Assembly (NCBI RefSeq): GCF_026008515.1
Contig: NZ_BQYM01000004.1
Location: forward strand, 1-64,000
From: Hoyosella levis
GTDB lineage: Bacteria; Actinomycetota; Actinomycetes; Mycobacteriales; Mycobacteriaceae
Length of the DNA stretch: 64,000 bases
Reading direction: 5' to 3'
Within the stretch, counting starts at the first letter, position 1, and each line of letters opens with the position of its first letter. The position numbers were made by a program, and so were the translations under genes. Shown here in pieces: positions 18,433-24,783 of this stretch. The notes below the pieces were generated by a model. That model was not told the DNA's origin. It made no database searches and saw nothing but the letters and a program-made list of their open reading frames with translations.

Positions 18433-19535
18433 AAGCGAAAGAAGTCGTTGTCGATGGGCAGGATCTCGAGCCCGTCGAATCCTGCGGACCGCGCGTATTC
18501 CTCGAGCGTGGAAGGTCGCATGACGGTTCCGGTGCCCACGGAGGGTTGGTGCGACATGCCATCGGGCAGGCAGCACAGGATGCTGAATCCGTACATGAGC
18601 CGTTCAGTGTCGTCCCCGGGCGCGGTGAACTTCTCGGCGACCTTCTCGTCCATGACCATGACGGTGCCCCCGGGCCTGGCCATGCGGCGCATGGTGGCGA
18701 GCACGGAGACCGGATCGGGCATGTCGTGGATGCACTCGAACGCGCACACGAGGTCGTAGCTACCGTCCTGGCCCGCGGCGGCGGCATCGCCGGGAACGAA
18801 GCTGAGGTTCGGTGGGCTGCCGGAGGCCTGGGCATTGCTTCTGGCCTGGTCGATGGAGGCGTCGTCGATGTCGTATCCGTCGATGTGGCTCGCGGGGTAG
18901 CGGGTCGCCATGGCGATGCTCGACCAGCCCGTGCCGCAGCCCACGTCCGCCACGGCGCCGCCCGAGGACAGCGTCTCGTGGATCTCGCCGAGCGACGGGA
19001 GGTACTCGTTGATGAGCGGTCCGAGGTAGAGCGGCTTGTTCGCGGCACCTTGCCCTTCCCGGGCGTCATCGCCGAGCTGCTTCCAGCTCACTCCTCCGCC
19101 GTTCCGATAGGCGTGGACGAGCGCATCGAGGTGGCTCGCGGTGGCCGCGGCGAGGGAGGCGAATGGTGCCATGTAGGTGAGCTCGGTATCGCGGGCGAGG
19201 ACAGCTGCGGCACCGTCGGTCAGCGTGTAGCGGCGCTCGTCCGGTCCGGCGCTCGGGTCATCCACGAGAAGGTAGCCGTTGACGGCTTGGTGCTCGAGCC
19301 ATTCACGCGTGTAGCGCGGGTGCGTTTGGGTGATGCGCGCCAGGCCGGGGGCAGTCGTCGGGCCGTTGCCGTCGAGGGCGCGGTAGTAGCCGAGCTTGTC
19401 GCCGAGATAGATGGCTTGCGTCTCGAGGGACCCGAGGAGCGCGGCAAAGACCTTGTCCGCGACAGCTTCCGCGCTGTCCTCCGGGCCTGGTCGGGTTTCC
19501 CCGGCACCTGGTGCATCAACGACTGGCGACGCCAC
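18405..19535 (-). CDS. SAM-dependent methyltransferase with N-terminal winged helix
   Basis: A 376-residue protein similar in plan to mycobacterial Rv2258c. Residues 20-110 form a winged-helix dimerisation domain (FAALLGSLETQAIYLGDKLG and TREWLEHQAVNGYLLVD). The class I methyltransferase domain follows, with motif I VADVGCGTGWSSIAM, motif II acidic residue in IDGYDIDD and DLVCAFECIHDM as motif IV. The start is GTG 19535; the longer frame has no support and would run across the SigK-type promoter at 19594-19621. The substrate is unknown. It is convergent with the permease gene and divergent from the sigK operon. Confidence 0.8.
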   Translation of the reverse strand: MASPVVDAPGAGETRPGPEDSAEAVADKVFAALLGSLETQAIYLGDKLGYYRALDGNGPTTAPGLARITQTHPRYTREWLEHQAVNGYLLVDDPSAGPDERRYTLTDGAAAVLARDTELTYMAPFASLAAATASHLDALVHAYRNGGGVSWKQLGDDAREGQGAANKPLYLGPLINEYLPSLGEIHETLSSGGAVADVGCGTGWSSIAMATRYPASHIDGYDIDDASIDQARSNAQASGSPPNLSFVPGDAAAAGQDGSYDLVCAFECIHDMPDPVSVLATMRRMARPGGTVMVMDEKVAEKFTAPGDDTERLMYGFSILCCLPDGMSHQPSVGTGTVMRPSTLEEYARSAGFDGLEILPIDNDFFRFYRLLLPER

Positions 19536-19593
19536 ACATTGATCGTACTCCCGACTGCGAATGGAGGGAATGCCCTGGTAGTGGCCCGCTGAC

Positions 19594-19621
19594 CAATCTG
19601 TCGCCCGCTGTGCTGCGAATA
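19594..19621 (+). promoter_or_regulatory. SigK-type promoter of the DUF4383-sigK operon
   Basis: CAATCT (19594-19599), a 16-base spacer and CGAATA (19616-19621), 62 bases before the first gene. The same layout, CAATCC-N16-CGAATT, lies 60 bases before the fasciclin gene. Both resemble the mycobacterial SigK consensus as I recall it (CCATCC ... CGAATA), so SigK probably drives its own operon. Confidence 0.6.
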
Positions 19622-19683
19622 CCCGATGAATCAAGTTCGAGCGTGGAGTCAGTGTGTTTTCACTGCGAGCGGGGAGGGAGCTG

Positions 19684-20127
19684 ATGGTGCGTAGCGTGAA
19701 CCAGCCAGTGGGCATGGCCCTGGGCGTTCTGCTCGTTGCTGTCGGCATCGTGGGCTTCACGGTGTCGGGGGGACACGCCGTGGCCGGACCGGATGGCGGT
19801 GAGCTGTTCGGGGTGCTGGGCGTGAATGTCTTGCACAACGTGCTTCACCTGCTGCTTGGCGCGCTGTTGATCGTTGGCGCCGCGGCGGGCGTGCAGGTGG
19901 CCCGGCGCACCAACACGGTCATCGGCGTGGGGTTTGCCGTCCTGGGGCTCGTGGGACCGATCGTGTCGGCGACGTCATGGAACGTGCTGGCTTTGAACGG
20001 TGCCGCGCATGTAGCCAATGTGCTGGTAGCGCTGCTCCTGATCGGGGTGGGGCTCCTGGCTGATAGCCCGGTGATCCGCACCCGGTCGCCGGGGCGCCCA
20101 CTGCCACGGAAGCATGGGGTGGCCTGA
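19684..20127 (+). CDS. DUF4383 membrane protein
   Basis: A 147-residue protein with four predicted helices, including GVLLVAVGIVGFTVSGGHAV and VLHNVLHLLLGALLIVGAAA. The His-bearing VLHNVLHLLLG and NGAAHVANVLVALLL are characteristic of DUF4383. I chose ATG 19684, which follows GGGAGGGAG, over an upstream Met at 19654. It is the first gene behind a SigK-type promoter, 72 bases before sigK, so it is probably part of the sigK operon. Function is unknown; membrane sensing or envelope work is an inference from context. Confidence 0.8.
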   Translation: MVRSVNQPVGMALGVLLVAVGIVGFTVSGGHAVAGPDGGELFGVLGVNVLHNVLHLLLGALLIVGAAAGVQVARRTNTVIGVGFAVLGLVGPIVSATSWNVLALNGAAHVANVLVALLLIGVGLLADSPVIRTRSPGRPLPRKHGVA

Positions 20128-20199
20128 ATTTGTTAATGCTTCGCACCGAAGCCGTGGTGGATGGCGCATGCTGGAGACACCATAGGAAGGATGGCGTCC

Positions 20200-20796
20200 A
20201 TGCCAGAACATGACAGGATCCGTGCCATCTCGCCGCAGCCGGATCCGCAGGTCGATACGCCCGAGGTGCTGCTCTCGCGCTCGGCGCTCGGTGACGAGGC
20301 CGCGTTCGCGCAGTTCTACGACGTCATCTCGCCGTCAGTGTTCGGCATGGTGTGCCGGGTAGTGCGGGATCGCGCTCAGTCCGAGGAAGTGACGCAGGAC
20401 GTCATGGTCGAGCTGTGGCGCACGGCGTCGCGGTTCGATGCGGCCAAGGGCTCGGCGACCGGATGGGCGTTGACGCTGGCGCATCGACGGGCCATTGATC
20501 GGGTGCGGTCGGCGCAGGCCTCCACGGACCGGGATCATCGCTCGGCGATGTTGTCGGAGCGGCGCGAGTATGACGAGGTGAGCGAGGCCGTCGAGGCGAG
20601 CCTGGAGCGCCACCAGGTGCAACGTTGCCTGGGTTCGTTGACCGAGCTGCAGCGAGAGTCCGTGATGCTCGCGTTTTACCAGGGGTACACCTACCCCGAG
20701 GTCTCGTCGTTGCTAAAGGTGCCGCTGGGCACCGTGAAGACCCGGATGCGGGATGGTCTCATCCGGCTAAGGGATTGTCTGGGGGTTTCGAGATGA
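20200..20796 (+). CDS. sigK: ECF sigma factor SigK
   Basis: A 198-residue ECF sigma factor. Region 2 is ALGDEAAFAQFYDVISPSVF through EEVTQDVMVELWRTASRF, and region 4 is LTELQRESVMLAFYQGYTY through VPLGTVKTRMRDGLIRLRD. ATG 20200 is nine bases after AGGAAGG; ATG 20191 sits directly on that site and is less likely. It is followed by a zinc-finger anti-sigma gene with an ATGA overlap, the standard sigK-rskA arrangement. In M. tuberculosis SigK drives the fasciclin proteins MPT70/MPT83, and a fasciclin lipoprotein gene with a matching promoter lies 2.5 kb downstream here. Confidence 0.9.
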   Translation: MPEHDRIRAISPQPDPQVDTPEVLLSRSALGDEAAFAQFYDVISPSVFGMVCRVVRDRAQSEEVTQDVMVELWRTASRFDAAKGSATGWALTLAHRRAIDRVRSAQASTDRDHRSAMLSERREYDEVSEAVEASLERHQVQRCLGSLTELQRESVMLAFYQGYTYPEVSSLLKVPLGTVKTRMRDGLIRLRDCLGVSR

Positions 20797-21533
20797 GGAT
20801 CGATTTTCATTCTTTGACGGGGGCTTATGTTCTTGATGCGCTGCCCGTGTTCGAGCGGGAACGCTTCGAGGTGCACCTCAAGAGGTGCCCGATGTGCGCC
20901 CACGAGGTCGCCGAGCTGCACGAGGCCACGGCCCGCATCGCGGCTGCCTCGGCCATGGCGCCGCCACCGGAGCTGAAGGAGCGCGTGATGGCGGAGGTCG
21001 CGCAGACGAGGCAGCGCCCGCCAGAGGTCAAGCCGGATCGCTCGCACCGGTCGTGGATACCTGCGGCATCGGCTGTTCTTGCCGCGGCCAGCATGGTCGT
21101 GGCGATCGGCCTGGGCATCCAGCTCGGCCAGGTCAACCAGCAGTTGTCGGAGGAGACCCAGGCCCGGGAGTTCCTGGCGCAGCAGTACGAGCAGTTCGCT
21201 GGCCTAGTAACCGCCGATGATGCCCGAATTGCCGTTACCGAGATCGAGGGCGGCGGCACGGCGTCGGCCGTGTTCGCGATGAGTCACGACTCGGCGCTGT
21301 TCGTCACGCATGATCTTGCTCCGCTGCCGCCGGATCTTGCCTATCAGTTGTGGGTGATCCAGCCCGATGGCACCCATTCCCCGGGAGTGATGAACCCGGA
21401 TCCAGGCAGCGACTCCGCGTCGATGCTCGCGCAGGGCATCGGGGACGAGGCGCAGCTCGCGCTGACAGTCGAGCCCGCGGGCGGGTCCCCCCAGGGGACC
21501 ACGCCACCCATCATGGTTCTTCCCCTTGAATGA
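20793..21533 (+). CDS. rskA: Anti-sigma-K factor RskA
   Basis: A 246-residue single-span membrane anti-sigma factor. The cytoplasmic part carries the zinc-binding anti-sigma motif HLKRCPMC (His-x3-Cys-x2-Cys) near residue 30; one helix (SAVLAAASMVVAIGLGIQLG) follows near residue 100. The extracytoplasmic part is the RskA domain (LPPDLAYQLWVIQPDGTHSP) of about 130 residues. I chose ATG 20793 for its four-base overlap with the sigK stop. It should hold SigK at the membrane until regulated proteolysis releases it. The last gene-free gap to the oxidoreductase is only 23 bases. Confidence 0.92.
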   Translation: MRIDFHSLTGAYVLDALPVFERERFEVHLKRCPMCAHEVAELHEATARIAAASAMAPPPELKERVMAEVAQTRQRPPEVKPDRSHRSWIPAASAVLAAASMVVAIGLGIQLGQVNQQLSEETQAREFLAQQYEQFAGLVTADDARIAVTEIEGGGTASAVFAMSHDSALFVTHDLAPLPPDLAYQLWVIQPDGTHSPGVMNPDPGSDSASMLAQGIGDEAQLALTVEPAGGSPQGTTPPIMVLPLE

Positions 21534-21556
21534 CCGAGCGAAAGTAGGTAACTCCC

Positions 21557-23173
21557 ATGGCACGAACTGGTGAGGCCACCTGGTGGAGGGGGGCTGTGGC
21601 GGGCGTGCTCGCTGTCGCCGCCGCCCTCGCGATGGGGCATCTGGTCGCCGGGCTCGTCCGCATCGAGTCCTCGCCGATCTTTGCGGTCGGTGATGCGGTC
21701 ATCGATGTGACCCCGGCTGCTATGAAGGAATTCGCGATCCAGCAGTTCGGGGAGGACAACAAGAAGGTCCTGCTCGCGTCGATGGCGCTGACGCTTCTGG
21801 CGCTCGCCGCCGTCGCGGGAGCGCTATCCCGGCGGACCACAACGATCGGCCTGGTCCTCCTGGGCGGGCTGGGCGTGGTCGCGGTGCTCGCGACGGCCAC
21901 GCGGCCCACGTTCGAGATCACTGACCTTATCGCCCCAGTGATGAGCGCGGCGGCGGGCATCGCGGTGTTCCTGCTGCTGCACCGAGCGGCCCAGCAAAGC
22001 GTCGCCCAGCAAAGCGCTCCCTCAAGTCAGGCCGGGCCAGCAACCGGTGCGACCTCCGGCGACGAGGGCGAGGCGCGCACGAAGGAGTTCACCTGGGAGA
22101 TACCCGGCTTGGGCCGACGCACGTTCCTTGTCACTTCGACCGCGGTTGCCGTGGGCGCAGGAGCGGCGGCACTGGGCGGGCGCCTCGCCGGCCAGAGCAT
22201 CGATGTGGAAGCGTCCCGGCGCTCGCTGGACCTCGTGCCGGACCAGCCAGCCCCACCGATTCCCGAGGGCGCGGACTTCGCGTCCGACGGAACGCCGACA
22301 TTCCTGACCGACAACGCCGACTTCTACCGGGTGGACACGGCCCTGACCGTGCCGCGGCTGCGCGCCGAGAACTGGGAGATGCGGATCCACGGCCTCGTCG
22401 ATGAGGAGATCACCCTGAGCTACCAGGACCTCCTGGAGATGCCGCTGGTGGAGCGCACGATCACCCTGGTGTGCGTGTCCAACGAGGTGGGCGGCCCCTA
22501 CATCTCCACGTCGAACTTCATCGGCGTGGATCTCGCCGAGGTGCTGCGGCGGGCCGGGGTCGACCCCCGTGCGGACCAGATCGCCACCCGCAGCGACGAC
22601 GGCTGGACCTGCGGCACCCCCACCGAGGTCGTCATGGCGGAGGGCAGCAATGCGATGATCGCGATTGGCATGAACGGCGAGCCACTGCCCGTCGAGCACG
22701 GCTTCCCGGTGCGCATGGTCGTTCCCGGCCTGTATGGCTACGTGTCGGCCACCAAGTGGCTGGTGGACATGGAGCTGACCACCTTCGCCGACTTCGATGC
22801 GTACTGGGTGCGCCGCAACTGGGCGGAGCGCGGGCCGGTGAAGACGATGTCGCGCATCGACCGGCCACGGTCGTTTGCCCGGGTACCGTCCGGGGGCTTC
22901 ATCGCGGCGGGCATCTCCTGGGCGCCGCATATCGGAATCGACAAGGTCGAGGTGCAGGTCGACGACGGCCCGTGGCAGGAAGCTGAGCTGGGCGCTCCGG
23001 TGAATGTCGATACCTGGCGCATGTGGCGCATCGAGCTCGCGCTCGACCCTGGTTCGCATCGCATCACCTGCCGTGCGACCGACCGCAACGGCAACACCCA
23101 GACCAGCGAGCGCGTGCCCCCCATCCCGGATGGCGCGTCGGGCTGGCACTCGATCGCGTTCACCGCCGAGTAA
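21557..23173 (+). CDS. Membrane-anchored molybdopterin-dependent oxidoreductase, sulfite oxidase family
   Basis: A 538-residue protein. Residues 10-145 hold four helices; after a linker, RRTFLVTSTAVAVGAGAAAL (188-207) looks like an internal twin-arginine signal or fifth helix. The outer part is a sulfite-oxidase-type Moco domain (about 255-420) with the metal-binding Cys 306 in TITLVCVSNEVGG, then a dimerisation domain (about 440-538; GISWAPHIGIDKVEVQVDD). Mycobacterial Rv0218 has this plan. It probably acts outside the membrane, for example reducing oxidised methionine or another oxide; the substrate is open. It follows rskA by 23 bases and so is probably part of the SigK operon. Confidence 0.88.
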   Translation: MARTGEATWWRGAVAGVLAVAAALAMGHLVAGLVRIESSPIFAVGDAVIDVTPAAMKEFAIQQFGEDNKKVLLASMALTLLALAAVAGALSRRTTTIGLVLLGGLGVVAVLATATRPTFEITDLIAPVMSAAAGIAVFLLLHRAAQQSVAQQSAPSSQAGPATGATSGDEGEARTKEFTWEIPGLGRRTFLVTSTAVAVGAGAAALGGRLAGQSIDVEASRRSLDLVPDQPAPPIPEGADFASDGTPTFLTDNADFYRVDTALTVPRLRAENWEMRIHGLVDEEITLSYQDLLEMPLVERTITLVCVSNEVGGPYISTSNFIGVDLAEVLRRAGVDPRADQIATRSDDGWTCGTPTEVVMAEGSNAMIAIGMNGEPLPVEHGFPVRMVVPGLYGYVSATKWLVDMELTTFADFDAYWVRRNWAERGPVKTMSRIDRPRSFARVPSGGFIAAGISWAPHIGIDKVEVQVDDGPWQEAELGAPVNVDTWRMWRIELALDPGSHRITCRATDRNGNTQTSERVPPIPDGASGWHSIAFTAE

Positions 23174-23198
23174 AAAAATAAAAACTTTCTCGGCCAAC

Positions 23199-23226
23199 CA
23201 ATCCACCCCGACGGCAGCAGCGAATT
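23199..23226 (+). promoter_or_regulatory. SigK-type promoter of the fasciclin gene
   Basis: CAATCC (23199-23204), 16 bases, then CGAATT (23221-23226), 60 bases before the start codon. Flanks also agree with the site at 19594-19621 (both begin ACCAATC). The matching spacing and distance to the start argue for one sigma factor, most simply SigK. Confidence 0.6.
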
Positions 23227-23286
23227 ACGGTAGAAGGCACCGGATAGAGTCCCCGGGGCCCCCGTCCGAACAAGGAGACTGACTCA

Positions 23287-23958
23287 ATGCGTGTAACTTC
23301 TAAGATCGCTGCCCTTTCCGCAGCATCTGCCCTTGCCCTCACCCTTTCCGCTTGCGGCGGCGACGATGCCGAATCGACCATGGACGACGCGCAGAGCACC
23401 ATGGGCGACACCATGTCCGAAGCCACTGACACCATGGGCGACATGATGGGCGGCGGCGACGGCGTCACCACTGTCGACGACACGTTCGGCTCCTCATGCG
23501 ATGCCATCCCGCAGGACACTTCCGATGAGGGATCCCTCGACGGCATGGTCGACGACCCGGTAGCCACCGCCGCGAGCAACAACCCGCTGCTGAGCACCCT
23601 CGCAACGGCTGTCGGCGAGGCTGACCTCGTGGACACCCTGAACGACACGGAAGCCGCGTACACGGTGTTCGCGCCGTACAACCCGGCCTTCGAGGCACTC
23701 GGCCAGGAGACCCTTGACGCGGTGCTCGCCGACCAGGAGCAGCTCACCAACATCCTCACCTACCACGTGGTGGGCGAGCGCCTTGATCGTGACGGCATCC
23801 TCGACGCCGGCACCCTCGACACCGTCCAGGGCGGCACCCTTGAGGTCACCGGCTCCGGCGATGACATCCAGGTGAACGGCGCGACCGTGCTGTGCGGCAA
23901 CATCCCCACCGCCAACGCCACTGTGTTCGTCATCGACACCGTCATGATGCCTGAGTGA
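23287..23958 (+). CDS. Fasciclin-domain lipoprotein, MPT83-like
   Basis: A 223-residue lipoprotein: signal peptide with lipobox LSAC (Cys 23), a low-complexity acidic Met/Asp/Ser/Thr linker (residues 25-60) and one fasciclin domain (about 85-222) with AAYTVFAPYNPAFEAL, LTYHVVGERL and ATVFVIDTVMMPE. M. tuberculosis MPT83/MPT70 are the best-known members and belong to the SigK regulon. It is behind its own SigK-type promoter and before a strong terminator. AAGGAG lies 11 bases before the start. It is probably anchored to the outer face of the membrane and may serve adhesion. Confidence 0.92.
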   Translation: MRVTSKIAALSAASALALTLSACGGDDAESTMDDAQSTMGDTMSEATDTMGDMMGGGDGVTTVDDTFGSSCDAIPQDTSDEGSLDGMVDDPVATAASNNPLLSTLATAVGEADLVDTLNDTEAAYTVFAPYNPAFEALGQETLDAVLADQEQLTNILTYHVVGERLDRDGILDAGTLDTVQGGTLEVTGSGDDIQVNGATVLCGNIPTANATVFVIDTVMMPE

Positions 23959-23980
23959 TCTGCTAGGCACTGATAAGAAC

Positions 23981-24020
23981 CGCGAATGCCCCGGGATGAC
24001 CCTCGGGGCATTCGCGTTTT
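23981..24020 (+). terminator. Rho-independent terminator after the fasciclin gene
   Basis: The arms CGCGAATGCCCCGGG and CCTCGGGGCATTCGCG pair over at least 12 bp around a short loop and are followed by TTTT. It closes the SigK region 22 bases after the fasciclin stop. Confidence 0.9.
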
Positions 24021-24127
24021 CTGTGCTGTAGTGATTTTCTGGAAAGGTACGCGCAGCAGCTCGCCGCCGCCTACAATAGATGCGCAATTTGCTCGCGCGC
24101 ACGATTGGTCCGCGAGATAATGCAAGC

Positions 24128-24643
24128 ATGGGCTCCCCACCGCGCATCCAGGTCGTCCACGGCGATATCACCACGATTGCCGCGGATGCGATCGTCAATG
24201 CCGCGAACTCAACCCTCCTCGGCGGCGGTGGAGTAGACGGCGCGATCCACCGTGCCGGTGGCCCCCGCATCCTCGAGGAGTGCCGCCGACTGCGGGCGAG
24301 CACCCTGCCTGATGGCTTGCCGGCGGGACATGCTGTCGCCACCGTTGCCGGAGACCTGCCTGCCACGTGGGTCATCCACACCGTAGGCCCCGTGCATTCC
24401 CGCTCCGAGGACCGCTCCCCCGTCCTGCGCTCCGCCTACACCGCCAGCCTTGGCATCGCTGATGAGCTTGGCGCCACATCGGTCTCGTTTCCGCTCATCT
24501 CGAGCGGCGCCTATGGCTGGCCTCTCGCCGATGCCGCCCGCCAAGCAGTGGCGGCGATCCGATCGACCCAGACGGCCGCCACCGTCCTGCTCGTCGCTCA
24601 TAGCGCGGATGTCGCCGCGCTGGTCCACCGCGCCCTCCGGTAG
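24128..24643 (+). CDS. Macro-domain protein, O-acetyl-ADP-ribose deacetylase type
   Basis: A 171-residue single macro domain of the MacroD/YmdB kind. The signature VNAANSTLLGGGGVDGAIHR (about residues 22-41) holds the catalytic Asn/Asp positions, and PLISSGAYGWPLADAA forms the second phosphate-binding loop. It would bind ADP-ribose and hydrolyse O-acetyl-ADP-ribose or mono-ADP-ribosyl-protein ester links. I used ATG 24128, which gives the normal family N-terminus. It is a single gene between a terminator and the iron box of the next gene. Confidence 0.92.
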   Translation: MGSPPRIQVVHGDITTIAADAIVNAANSTLLGGGGVDGAIHRAGGPRILEECRRLRASTLPDGLPAGHAVATVAGDLPATWVIHTVGPVHSRSEDRSPVLRSAYTASLGIADELGATSVSFPLISSGAYGWPLADAARQAVAAIRSTQTAATVLLVAHSADVAALVHRALR

Positions 24644-24688
24644 CGCCAGCACCCGATCGTGCAGTTTTGGCAGACTCCCCTGGCCTCG

Positions 24689-24707
24689 TTAGACTAGCCA
24701 AGCCTAA
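24689..24707 (+). promoter_or_regulatory. DtxR/IdeR-type iron box
   Basis: TTAGACTAGCCAAGCCTAA matches 14 of 19 positions of the DtxR/IdeR consensus TTAGGTTAGGCTAACCTAA, with the outer TTAG and CCTAA intact. It lies 76 bases before the start at 24784. Iron-dependent repression of the fusion enzyme is inferred. Confidence 0.65.
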
Positions 24708-24783
24708 TGTCCGCTTTGCGGTGAAGATCGGCTTCATGCCTCACGCTGGCGGGCAGTACCCGGAGCCACGCGGAGGACGGCCC

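Noticed and set aside
19536-19838. Longer N-terminus for the methyltransferase
   Set aside because: It would be antisense to the DUF4383 gene and cross the SigK-type promoter; the product there has no fold-like pattern.
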